From positions 1 to 45,701 of the forward strand of contig PMCF01000354.1 of assembly GCA_003154115.1 (NCBI GenBank): a stretch of 45,701 bases of DNA, written 5' to 3'. Positions 32,024 to 39,993 of this stretch are shown in pieces; positions within the stretch are counted from its first letter, which is position 1, and each line of letters begins with the position of its first letter. The translations under genes were made by a program, and so were the position numbers. This stretch comes from Anaerolineae bacterium (GTDB lineage: Bacteria > Chloroflexota > Anaerolineae > Fen-1058). The notes under the pieces were generated by a model. The model ran no database searches. It was not told where the DNA came from and was given only the letters and a program-made list of their open reading frames with translations.

Positions 32024-34137
32024 TTGACCAATTCAAATTCAGTCGCGCTCGTACCGTCGATGGACAAGCGTTCGCCGGTATCCAGGCGATACAACCCGAT
32101 TGACGCACGTGGAATTTTCAATTCACTAACCGCAGGTAATGGGTGCGCATCCTCGATGATCTCGCTGGGCCGCCACGCCGATGTTGGATAGTTGCCGCCC
32201 AGCGGTTGGGCATCCGCCGTGATCTGGCCGCCTGCTACCGGCACGTGCACAAACACCGTGTAATCGATCACCGTCGGCTTCAGCGCCTGCCAGCATAACA
32301 CGATGCGAGGCGCAACACCGGTCACGGTGCTTTCTTCGATGCGATACCCAATCAGTTTGATCGATCCGCCGAAGGTAACATTCACAGCCCGATCGGTATC
32401 ACACGCCCGATCGGCCCACACCGTCACTTGGCCCAGCTCGGTCGATTGATCACCGACCTGTAAGCGCACAGTCGTCATGGTCGGGCGTTCCGATTGCGTC
32501 GGCAGCACAAAGCGCGTCGCCACGATCTCACCCGGCTGCCACGCCTCGCCGGGATACGTATCACTGCCCAGCAGCATTTCAGATCGACCCACGATCTGAC
32601 CGTCGGGCGTCAGCAGCGCCATCACGCCGGATGGCGACGCAGCATCAACTACGCCCTTGCGCCAATACGTCACCACTTCAACGGGATCACCCGCTTTCAC
32701 ACGATCGCTATTCACGCGATAGCCCAACAACTCGACCTCGCCAAAATACGCCGAGATTTTGATCGCACCTTCGGGCAACGCAGAAACGATCGGGCGAGTG
32801 TAGGCCGGTTGGATGATCGCCAACGGCGCGATCCCCGTGATCGACATCAAGATCGCCAGCGCGATCCCCATCACCCACTTCGGCTTCGGCCAACCCGCCA
32901 GGCCCAGCACAAACATCACACCGATCGGCGCGAGCGCGGGATACAACAAGCGTCCGTGAATGTCGTAGATGTTAAACGAATAGCGTACCGCCGTGGCGAT
33001 CAACACGGCCAGCCACGCCAAGCCGACGAGCAGCCCCGGCCAATCGAGCATGGGCCACTGCCGCTTGAGCACGCGCCGGATCAAGCCAACGAGCGCGGCG
33101 ATTGTAATCAATCCAAAGATCGGCCACAAGACCCGATCGACCCGCAGCGAAAAATCGGCCCAGAACAAGCCGAAAAAGCCCAACATATCGCGCAGAAAAT
33201 CGATCGGGGTGGGCGGCACACGCCCGGTGCCTGTCAACACCTGCCACTCGCGCCACATCAACGGATCGCCATACAGCGCGAAGTTGCGCAGATACCACCA
33301 GCCGGCGATGAGCAACGCGAGACCGTAAATAACCGCACCACGCACTACGCCATACGCAATACGCTGCTTGAGTGATCCGTGCTGCGTGTTGCGTAGTGCG
33401 TAAAGCCCCAACGCCAATGCGGGAATGGGCAGTACGACAATCATGCCGATCTTTGAAAGCAGCGTGACGCCTAATAACACACCGCTCAACAGCGCCCAAC
33501 GCCAACGGCCATCGTTCATCAGGCGCAGCAACGCGTAGAGCAGCCATGTCGCCGCACATGCGGCCAGTGCATCGTTGTTGACGAGCGCCGCGCCGTATAC
33601 AAACTGCGGAATGAATGCGACGAACGCCGTCACCAGCAACGCCAGACGATCATCACGCAGTAAACGCCGCGCCACACCGAAAACACCCACGACGGTTAAG
33701 GTGCTTAACGCAATCGACACCAGCCGCGCCAAATGTCCGGCCAGTGCCGTATTGTGAAACGGAAAATCTTCGCGCGCCGTATGGATGAGCAAATTGGGCG
33801 AAGTGCCCGACGCGCCCGGTGTAATCTTGGGACTCGCCAGATTGAAATGGTAGTCCGCTGGAAAGTCCGCGCGATCGATCGGCGCGATGAGCGCGGCAAT
33901 CAACGCATAGTACAACGGCGGATGCGCGCCGTTGCGCAGAAATGTCGCCGGCTGATTCACGTCAAAGACCGGCAATCCACCACCACTGGCGAGATGGTTG
34001 GCAAACGCATAATGCCAGATCTCGTCTGGGCCTTCAAACAACGGGACGGTGAGGCTGTAGACTATAGCTAACGCAACGAAGGTCGCTAAAATAACGAGTA
34101 ACAAGTAACGAGTAAGTCCCGTGCGTGATGTGGTCAT
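32020..34137 (-). CDS. GT-C membrane glycosyltransferase-like protein (GT39/DUF2142 type)
   Basis: The 705-residue protein has SLTVPLFEGPDEIWHYAF (28-45), GAHPPLYYALIAAL and AGWWYLRNFALYGD, about ten membrane helices, then two beta modules: VELLGYRVNSDRVKAGDPV and IKLIGYRIEESTVTGVAP with DYTVFVHVPVAGGQ and SIGLYRLDTGERLS. Residues about 245-265, in a cytoplasmic loop, are encoded by heptamer arrays (33343-33405) and make the loop longer than in paralogues. The N-terminal TRYLLLVI is also encoded by heptamers (34093-34113). It lies between the 975-residue GT39 and the FAD-dependent gene. Confidence 0.8.
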   Translation of the reverse strand: MTTSRTGLTRYLLLVILATFVALAIVYSLTVPLFEGPDEIWHYAFANHLASGGGLPVFDVNQPATFLRNGAHPPLYYALIAALIAPIDRADFPADYHFNLASPKITPGASGTSPNLLIHTAREDFPFHNTALAGHLARLVSIALSTLTVVGVFGVARRLLRDDRLALLVTAFVAFIPQFVYGAALVNNDALAACAATWLLYALLRLMNDGRWRWALLSGVLLGVTLLSKIGMIVVLPIPALALGLYALRNTQHGSLKQRIAYGVVRGAVIYGLALLIAGWWYLRNFALYGDPLMWREWQVLTGTGRVPPTPIDFLRDMLGFFGLFWADFSLRVDRVLWPIFGLITIAALVGLIRRVLKRQWPMLDWPGLLVGLAWLAVLIATAVRYSFNIYDIHGRLLYPALAPIGVMFVLGLAGWPKPKWVMGIALAILMSITGIAPLAIIQPAYTRPIVSALPEGAIKISAYFGEVELLGYRVNSDRVKAGDPVEVVTYWRKGVVDAASPSGVMALLTPDGQIVGRSEMLLGSDTYPGEAWQPGEIVATRFVLPTQSERPTMTTVRLQVGDQSTELGQVTVWADRACDTDRAVNVTFGGSIKLIGYRIEESTVTGVAPRIVLCWQALKPTVIDYTVFVHVPVAGGQITADAQPLGGNYPTSAWRPSEIIEDAHPLPAVSELKIPRASIGLYRLDTGERLSIDGTSATEFELVK
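33343..33405. repeat. Two heptamer arrays inside a GT-C gene
   Basis: CACTACG, CCATACG, CAATACG (33343-33363) and, after 14 nt, CGTGCTG, CGTGTTG, CGTAGTG, CGTAAAG (33378-33405). The total is 63 bp, 21 codons, encoding about residues 245-265 of the GT-C protein. Confidence 0.78.
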
Positions 34138-34161
34138 TTTACTCGTTACTCATTACTTGTT
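34093..34161. repeat. Heptamer arrays at the junction of two GT-C genes
   Basis: AACGAGT, AACAAGT, AACGAGT (34093-34113) in the 5' end of the 705-residue gene, and ACTCGTT, ACTCATT, ACTTGTT (34141-34161) in the 27-nt gap before it. The two arrays are near-complements of each other and could pair as a hairpin. Confidence 0.8.
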
Positions 34162-34164
34162 ACG

Positions 34165-37092
34165 CTATTTTTCTTCAACTCTCACTGGTGCCGTCAGCGA
34201 CACGTAATCACCACCACCATTCACCGGCACCCGTTCGACCGAAGTGGAATTATACCATCCGACGATCAGCGTGGCGGGGCCTCGATAGGCAGGGTCGACC
34301 ACTTTGATCCAATGATAATCGTCGACGATTTGCCCTGAAACCCAGGCGGTCGTCGGCGGATGAGGTGGTGCATCATCTTGCGCCACCAGATGTCCATCAG
34401 GGGCGAGGATTTGCGTGAAGACCGTGTAGGACGTGGTAATCGGTTCCGTGTTCGTCGCACGCCAGTACAACGTCAGATTGAGCGGACGTACAGACGATAG
34501 CGAATCGGATTTCAGATCGTAGCCCAGCAATTCCGCAAAGTCGCCAAACTGCGCCGACTGCGCGTGCTGCATCGACGGCGGATTGAACATCATCTGCGAT
34601 TCGTCTAATTGCAGCGTCATCAGGGTCGTCCACTGATCCCCCTGCCCGACTTGCAGTTCGAGCGGGCCGCGTACCGGCGGATAAGAGATAGTCAACCGAT
34701 CAAGAACAGCTTCGCTTATGGCCCATTGAGCAACCGGATATCTCTGCGTAAGAAGTTCTGAATCGACCTCGCTCCACACGCGACCATTCTGTACCAAGCG
34801 CAGCCGCGGAGCGACATATTCTGAAAGGTCAAATGTGTACGGTTTGAGCCAAATCAGGGCGATATCAACTTGCGCTAAAGGCTGCGGACTACTCGTGCCG
34901 ATCGCAAACTTTTCAAGCATCAACTTCGACCCATCCTCGTCTCGTGGCGGCGTCTCCCACTGGTAACCCGCTAACGAACGGTCAGGATCGTAGAGCCCGA
35001 TATACAAGTATCGAGGTTCTTGAAGTGTGCCAAGCAAGTCTTCTGCCAGAACATCGCGTCCATTGTACAAAGTCCCTGTTACTGTGTACGTGCCCGGAGG
35101 CGAAAAGAGTGGGATTGGCAGGATGTAGTAATTCGTCACGGGTTGAGACGTATCCCATCGCTCGGTAGTCTGTCCGAGCTCGTTCAACAACGGACGATCT
35201 ACACTGAAAATTTGCCGTCCAGTTGCATCCAATAGGCGCAGCGAAACCTTGATCGAATCATAATATTTTATAGGCAACTGCCACTCAACCGCTACAGCCA
35301 ATGCACCGTCAGGGTGGGCCGCATCAGCCAATGAGACACGCCTAGCGACATGAGCCGCTGAGTCGCTGCGCTCCGTTAAGATTGGCGCGTGCAACGGTGT
35401 ATGCATTTCATAACCACGAACTTCATACCCCTGAAAAGATTTCCAGTCAGTCATCTGGCCCGACTGCTCCAACAAAAACGGCCAGTACCCACGTGGATCC
35501 TGCGTCGAGACATTCCAGTGAGGGAGCCACACGCGCTTCGCGTCGCCGATGGCGCCACTCAGCTGTTGCAATGCCTCTGCTTCATTCGTGGCAGTGATCA
35601 TCTTCATCTGCGCTAAGCCATGATCGTAATAATTCAAGGTATAGTCATTTGCTTCTTGAAGAACCACGACGTCAGCCGAATATTGTTTCAGATATGCAGC
35701 TACATCACGCGCATCATCCTTTGCATATTCAGGCAGCAACGCCATCTGCCAACCGTCGCGCAGAAGTATGAAAGACAGTAGGAATACAGTCACACTCGTC
35801 ACCAGCCCAGCCACCACCGAGAGCCACTTGCCGCCAGATTCACTTCTTGTTTTGATGGGCTTCCGTCTCGCGCGCCTTAGGCTAATCGCAATCCTATGCT
35901 GTTGATAGGCGGCTTTCAAGTACGTGACGTCTTCGCCTAAGCCGCTCAACGCTCCGCCAAGCAGCATAAACCAGGGAATGCTATATGGCAATACGTAGCG
36001 CGGATGGAATGAAGTCAACAGGCTGGTTAGCAGATAGGCTAACACAACTGTAATGAGGCCAAACAGGCCAAGGGCAAACATGCTGCGCCGATTCATACGC
36101 CAGGCGCTCATCAACGCCACAATCAGTAGTATCAAGGCGACAAAGAGCAGTCCCCAACCGGCTCCATTAAGATCGCGTACGCCGGACAACCACGAGATCA
36201 CCACCTGACCGATGAAGGCGAAAATATCAGGCGGTGCTTCCTGTGGTTTGATCAAACTGCCGGGCGTCGTGAACACGATCAGCGTCCAGATCAGCATCGG
36301 CAGTGCGGCGAGGATTTGTCCGCCGATCCATCTGGCATACGCAGTGAATCGCGCACGGCGTCGGAGCAAGATAATCAGCGCAAAGAAGTTCAGCGCAGCA
36401 ACGAGCGGAATAGCGAAGTAGTGCGTCAACAGCAGACTCGCTTCGCACAACAGGAACGCCCAAGTTAATTTTGGAATGCGGAATGGCAACTGTCCAATCG
36501 TCACTGCGAGGAGCGCAGTGTGCGACGAAGCAGTCTCCGATCCCACAAGCGATGTTCGCTGATTTGCCCGGAGATTGCTTCGCTGAGAAGCGCTCGCAAT
36601 GACAGCGGGCTGAGCCGGTGCGCTGCGGGTTGACGGCGAATTCCCGATCTCAAAGACACGCCAGGCGAAATACAGGGTGGCGGTGGTTAGCGCAAAAAAT
36701 GCGGCGTACATGCGCGCTTCTTGAGCATAGACGACAAGCGCGGGAGCGATAGCGGCCAGGGCCAATGCCCACAATCCAGCGGAGGCGTTATACAGCCGCT
36801 TGGCGAGGTTGAACAGAAACGCCAGACCGATCATCATCCAGAATACGGAGACGAAGCGCAGGCTGAACTCACTCCAACCGGCGACACTGCCCCACAACGC
36901 CACACTCACAAAATAGAGCGGTGGATTGCGATCGCCGGTAAGCAGCATCTGCCAAAAGTTGGCCAGGCCATGGCTAGTGGTCTGCCACGTAAAAGCCTCA
37001 TCCCACCAGAAACTTTGGCCGGCCAGATTCCACACGCGCAGGCCGAAGCCCAGCAGCAATAGAAAAAGAACAATTCCGGTTGAACGTTTCAT
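34165..37092 (-). CDS. Large GT39 (PMT_2-like) membrane glycosyltransferase with a repeat-derived insertion
   Basis: The 975-residue protein opens with a helix and GQSFWWDEAFTWQT (25-38), the GT39 W-x-D-E motif, then DRNPPLYFVSVALWG (54-68) and VYAQEARMYAAF (121-132). About eleven helices extend to residue 450. The remaining half is outside and includes a region of uncertain fold (about 480-690) and at least two beta modules, the last with SYTVFTQILAPDGHLVAQDD and VGWYNSTSVERVP. Residues 163-198 (Ser/Ala/Arg-rich) come from a palindromic element at 36500-36604 and separate two helices. It is the largest of the array. ATGA overlap with the upstream GT4 gene. Confidence 0.83.
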   Translation of the reverse strand: MKRSTGIVLFLLLLGFGLRVWNLAGQSFWWDEAFTWQTTSHGLANFWQMLLTGDRNPPLYFVSVALWGSVAGWSEFSLRFVSVFWMMIGLAFLFNLAKRLYNASAGLWALALAAIAPALVVYAQEARMYAAFFALTTATLYFAWRVFEIGNSPSTRSAPAQPAVIASASQRSNLRANQRTSLVGSETASSHTALLAVTIGQLPFRIPKLTWAFLLCEASLLLTHYFAIPLVAALNFFALIILLRRRARFTAYARWIGGQILAALPMLIWTLIVFTTPGSLIKPQEAPPDIFAFIGQVVISWLSGVRDLNGAGWGLLFVALILLIVALMSAWRMNRRSMFALGLFGLITVVLAYLLTSLLTSFHPRYVLPYSIPWFMLLGGALSGLGEDVTYLKAAYQQHRIAISLRRARRKPIKTRSESGGKWLSVVAGLVTSVTVFLLSFILLRDGWQMALLPEYAKDDARDVAAYLKQYSADVVVLQEANDYTLNYYDHGLAQMKMITATNEAEALQQLSGAIGDAKRVWLPHWNVSTQDPRGYWPFLLEQSGQMTDWKSFQGYEVRGYEMHTPLHAPILTERSDSAAHVARRVSLADAAHPDGALAVAVEWQLPIKYYDSIKVSLRLLDATGRQIFSVDRPLLNELGQTTERWDTSQPVTNYYILPIPLFSPPGTYTVTGTLYNGRDVLAEDLLGTLQEPRYLYIGLYDPDRSLAGYQWETPPRDEDGSKLMLEKFAIGTSSPQPLAQVDIALIWLKPYTFDLSEYVAPRLRLVQNGRVWSEVDSELLTQRYPVAQWAISEAVLDRLTISYPPVRGPLELQVGQGDQWTTLMTLQLDESQMMFNPPSMQHAQSAQFGDFAELLGYDLKSDSLSSVRPLNLTLYWRATNTEPITTSYTVFTQILAPDGHLVAQDDAPPHPPTTAWVSGQIVDDYHWIKVVDPAYRGPATLIVGWYNSTSVERVPVNGGGDYVSLTAPVRVEEK
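36500..36604. repeat. Palindromic TCATTGCGAG-type element inside a GT39 gene
   Basis: Imperfect inverted repeat: GTCACTGCGAGGAGCG (from 36500) against CGCTCGCAATGAC (ending 36603), with inner arms GACGAAGCAGTCTCC and GGAGATTGCTTCGC. I recognise this as the dispersed 'TCATTGCGAG ... AAGCAATCTC' repeat seen in many bacterial genomes. It is 105 bp (35 codons), in frame, and encodes about residues 163-198 of the glycosyltransferase. Confidence 0.8.
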
Positions 37093-38357
37093 GGGTTGCG
37101 TGGTGCGTGGCCCGCCGGGGTGGTGCGTAAAGCACTCTCAAAGACTTCAACTGTTTGCGCCGCAATGCGATCCCAAGTGTATAAGCGTGCTGCTTCAGCC
37201 GCACCACATTCCAGGCGAGTGCGCAGTTCTTCATTCTGCCAAACTTGCTTCACAGCATCCGCCACTGAACGCGGATCGTTCGGTGCGACAAACAATGCCG
37301 ATTCGTTTTGCTTCAACCCTGCGATCGGGTAACGCGGCTCCGTCGTCACGATGGCTTTGCCATGCGCGATAGCAGCGAGAAGGCTTCCGCGCCGCAACGA
37401 TGCGCCATCGACATAGGGCAGCACCATCACATCGCAGACTCGCAATGTCCGCGAGACACCCGCCGGATCGAGGTAGCCTGTTGCGATCACGCGCTCTTTC
37501 ACGCCCAGCGTCTCAATCAAGCGCTCGACTTGCGCCGCATACTCGGCATTGGTGGGATCGCTCGATCCGGTACGTCCGCCGATAAGCACCAGCTTAACCG
37601 GCAGACCCTCGCCAAGCAAGGTCTTGAGTGCTTGCATCAAATCCGCGCCACCCTTGCTGAGATTGAGAAAGCCGAAGTAGCCGAGCAAGAATTCATCGAG
37701 CTGAACGCCCCAGCGCGCGCGCTCGATGACCCGATCGGAATCACTGACATCGACTGGCTCGATGTTGCTACCGATGGGAACAACATGGAGGTTAGAAGTT
37801 GGAAATTGGCGCCACGCGGCCCGCTCTGCTGGGTAGCGCAGAGACACGGGCAGATTGGAAAGGCGGGCGCGATCTTCTTCATTAGTGACGATAACGGCGT
37901 CGCTGTGACGCGCGAGGTATTCCACCACTTTCCAACGCAGCGGCCCGGCCTTGGGAAAAAGATATGGCACTAACAAATCATGAAACGTGGTCACGATCGG
38001 TACTTTGATCGAGCGTCGTGCCCACGGGCTGGACAAAAAGTTCACACCCGCCTGCATCGCATAGGCTGCCGGTTCGTACTGAATGTTCAACACTTCGAAG
38101 CGTTCGCGTTGCGCGACGTCTGCTATCTGCTTCCAGCAGCGCGCTCCCCACGAATTGATCACGCGCTGTACAACAATGCCATCTTCCGTCTTGCTTCTTG
38201 CCTCCTGCCTCCTGCTTCGTGCATCCTGCCTCGTGCCTCCAGTTATCACCTGTGCCTCGTGCTCGGCCGCAATTAACGCCCGTGCCAACTCGCGTGTGAA
38301 ATCGCCCACACCACCTTGCTGCGGTGGGTACTCACCGGTAATGAGTCCAATTCTCAT
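37089..38357 (-). CDS. GT4-family glycosyltransferase with repeat-encoded segments
   Basis: The 422-residue cytoplasmic protein has the GT-B layout: MRIGLITGEYPPQQGGVGDF (1-20) forming the N-terminal loop, VTTFHDLLVPYLFP, VVPIGSNIEP at the domain linker, GYFGFLNLSKGG opening the donor domain, LIGGRTGSS, and the donor-site block DGASLRRGSLLAAIAHGK. It should add a sugar from a nucleotide donor to a lipid-linked glycan. Residues about 40-56 (Arg/Gln/Ser-rich) are encoded by a seven-unit heptamer array, and residues near QFPTSNL by a three-unit array at 37787-37807. It follows hicA after 5 nt and overlaps the large GT39 gene by ATGA. Confidence 0.87.
   Translation of the reverse strand: MRIGLITGEYPPQQGGVGDFTRELARALIAAEHEAQVITGGTRQDARSRRQEARSKTEDGIVVQRVINSWGARCWKQIADVAQRERFEVLNIQYEPAAYAMQAGVNFLSSPWARRSIKVPIVTTFHDLLVPYLFPKAGPLRWKVVEYLARHSDAVIVTNEEDRARLSNLPVSLRYPAERAAWRQFPTSNLHVVPIGSNIEPVDVSDSDRVIERARWGVQLDEFLLGYFGFLNLSKGGADLMQALKTLLGEGLPVKLVLIGGRTGSSDPTNAEYAAQVERLIETLGVKERVIATGYLDPAGVSRTLRVCDVMVLPYVDGASLRRGSLLAAIAHGKAIVTTEPRYPIAGLKQNESALFVAPNDPRSVADAVKQVWQNEELRTRLECGAAEAARLYTWDRIAAQTVEVFESALRTTPAGHAPRNP
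37787..37807. repeat. Short heptamer array inside the GT4 gene
   Basis: GGAGGTT, AGAAGTT, GGAAATT (37787-37807), encoding about FPTSNLH just before the conserved VVPIGSN strand. Confidence 0.6.
38190..38238. repeat. Seven-unit heptamer array inside the GT4 gene
   Basis: Units at 38190, 38197, 38204, 38211, 38218, 38225 and 38232 follow the consensus C(C/T/G)TGC(C/T/A)T. They encode about residues 40-56, between the VITG strand and the following GIVVQRV strand, a loop that is short in typical GT4 proteins. Confidence 0.88.
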
Positions 38358-38362
38358 AGCGG

Positions 38363-38584
38363 CTAAAGCAATTCCAGAAACTCGTCAACCGTCAAGCCGG
38401 CATTCCGAATCAACGCGCGTAATGTGCCAACTGACAACTCGCGATGTTGCGGAATCGACAAATTCACACGCACACCAGGCTTGATCAAGACAAGGTGGCT
38501 ACCGACCTGTCCGACTGGTTGCCATCCTGCGCGCTGAAAGGCTTTGGCAGCCTCTTTGCCAGAGATGTTGGTCAAGCGGCTCAT
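38363..38584 (-). CDS. hicA: HicA-type mRNA interferase toxin
   Basis: The 73-residue protein matches HicA: MSRLTNISGKEAAKAFQRAG, GSHLVLIKPG with the catalytic His30, then SIPQHRELSVGTLRALIRNAG. HicA has a double-stranded RNA-binding-like fold and cleaves mRNA when unbound. It follows hicB with a 2-nt gap, the reverse of the common hicA-hicB order. The pair lies inside the glycosyltransferase operon, between GT2 and GT4. Confidence 0.93.
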   Translation of the reverse strand: MSRLTNISGKEAAKAFQRAGWQPVGQVGSHLVLIKPGVRVNLSIPQHRELSVGTLRALIRNAGLTVDEFLELL

Positions 38585-38586
38585 CG

Positions 38587-38802
38587 CTACACCGCCACGA
38601 CCAGGGGCTGCTGTCCAGGCTTCTGTGGCAACGCGGCCGCCGCCTTCTGATCCTCAGCCCACAGCCAGGCAACAATCGCTTCTCTAATGTTCGCCAACGC
38701 CTCGGCTTCGTCTTTGCCCTGCGACACGCAACCAGGCAGTGCCGGACACTCCACGACAAACCAGCCGTCTTCCGCTTGTTCAAGCGTTACATGAAAGACC
38801 AT
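38587..38802 (-). CDS. hicB: HicB-type antitoxin
   Basis: The 71-residue protein has the HicB pattern FHVTLEQAEDGWFVVECPAL, PGCVSQGKDEAEALANIREA. It keeps only the partial RNase H-like HicB domain. After it comes a short Ala/Pro/Gln-rich tail; a DNA-binding domain is not present, so autoregulation may need another factor. It is 18 nt downstream of the GT2 gene and is translated before the toxin. Confidence 0.92.
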   Translation of the reverse strand: MVFHVTLEQAEDGWFVVECPALPGCVSQGKDEAEALANIREAIVAWLWAEDQKAAAALPQKPGQQPLVVAV

Positions 38803-38820
38803 GTTGCGCCTCCTGTGAAA

Positions 38821-39738
38821 TCATTTTAACCCCGCCCGTATCACTTGCCAATACACTTTCATTCGCTGGAAGCGCAGACCGCGCTGGCTGCCGAGTAACC
38901 CCTTCACACCCTCCAGACCGATCTGCCACAGATACGATCCCAGCAAAAACACATGCAGCAGGGTCGCCTGTAGTGAGCCATGCCATTTGCGGAAGTAATG
39001 CACTTTGCTCGTCTGGAAGTAAATGTGCCGCGCGGCCACCGCTTGATCGCTGCTCTGGCCGACGTAGTGAATGACTTGCGCCTCGGGTAGATAGACGATC
39101 TTCCATCCGGCTTCTTTCACGCGCCGGCATAGATCGAGTTCTTCCGAATACATGAAGAAGTTTTGCGCGTCGTACACGCCCACTCGATCGAGCACTTCGC
39201 GCCGAAAAACCGTGCAGGCGCCGTTGAGCCAATCGACTTCGTGCGTGTGATCGGGCGGAACATCGTCCATGTAGTAATGGGTCAGGATGCGTTGCGGCGC
39301 AGCGCCTTGCAGCCAGGTACTTTCAAAGAAGCCTGTCGCCAGAGTGGGAAAGCGCCGCCGCGAGGACTGAATGGATCGATCGGGGTTGAGCAGCTGCGGG
39401 CCGAGCGCACCTACTTCGGGATGATCATCGAGGTAACGCACCATTCGATCGAGCGCATCAGCGAGCACTTCCGTGTCAGGATTGAGCACCATCACATAGC
39501 GCCCGTGCGACGCTTCGATCCCTTGATTGTTACCGCCCGTGAACCCGCGATTGTCGACGTTGGCGATCAGCGTGACCTGCGGATATTTCGCCTGCACCGT
39601 GGCGACACTGCCATCGCACGAGGCATTGTCGACCACGATGATCTCCAAGGTGTAGTGCTTCGATCGGAGGGAGGCCAGGCACCGCTCGAGCAGCTCACGC
39701 ACGTTCCAGTTAAGAATCACGATTGAGAGATCGATCAT
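38821..39738 (-). CDS. GT2-family glycosyltransferase (rhamnosyltransferase-like)
   Basis: The 305-residue GT-A protein has DLSIVILNWNVRELLERCL (3-21), VVDNASCDGS (35-44), GFTGGNNQGI and the metal-binding VLNPDTE (84-90). The acceptor-side block VDWLNGACTVFRREVLDRVG and SEELDLCRRVKEAGW is typical of WbbL-like rhamnosyltransferases. With a D-rhamnose nucleotide pathway at the right end of the cluster, rhamnose transfer is plausible but unproven. The C-terminal 60 residues are amphipathic and may associate with the membrane. Confidence 0.88.
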   Translation of the reverse strand: MIDLSIVILNWNVRELLERCLASLRSKHYTLEIIVVDNASCDGSVATVQAKYPQVTLIANVDNRGFTGGNNQGIEASHGRYVMVLNPDTEVLADALDRMVRYLDDHPEVGALGPQLLNPDRSIQSSRRRFPTLATGFFESTWLQGAAPQRILTHYYMDDVPPDHTHEVDWLNGACTVFRREVLDRVGVYDAQNFFMYSEELDLCRRVKEAGWKIVYLPEAQVIHYVGQSSDQAVAARHIYFQTSKVHYFRKWHGSLQATLLHVFLLGSYLWQIGLEGVKGLLGSQRGLRFQRMKVYWQVIRAGLK

Positions 39739-39850
39739 GCCCCATCAATAACGCGACGGCCTCGCGGCCGCCGTGCCCCACCAGTTATCCGTTGTGTCCG
39801 CTTCCGTCCTACGTAGCGTGTCCGTTGACGGTCGCCGCGCCCACCCGTTT

Positions 39851-39985
39851 ATCCGTTTTGATCCGTTTGTTCGCTTCAAAGTCCGTTGACGAGCTCCCGG
39901 TTTCATCCGCTTATTCGTTTCGCCACAGGCATCCGCTGAAGACCCATCCGTTTTGATCCGTTTGTCCGTTTCAAAGTCCGTTGAA
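39851..39985. repeat. Long imperfect direct repeat and TCCGTTT-rich interval
   Basis: Within the 255-nt interval 39739-39993 a block of about 40 bp starting ATCCGTTTTGATCCGTTTG at 39851 recurs at 39946 with a few changes. The rest is rich in TCCGTT units of roughly 7-8 bp periodicity. No gene or clear promoter is visible in this interval, which separates the polyprenyl synthase gene from the GT2 gene. Confidence 0.75.
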
Positions 39986-39993
39986 GAAATCCG

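Noticed and set aside
32494-33375. 293-residue plus-strand frame within a GT-C gene
   Set aside because: Antisense shadow with His/Arg/Gln-biased composition.
38190-38238. CRISPR-like repeat array
   Set aside because: Unit length is 7 bp without spacers; these are simple tandem repeats.
39739-39993. Possible small gene or RNA gene in the longest gap of the glycan cluster
   Set aside because: No frame with a ribosome-binding site and no tRNA- or riboswitch-like structure could be supported; the interval is mainly short repeats.
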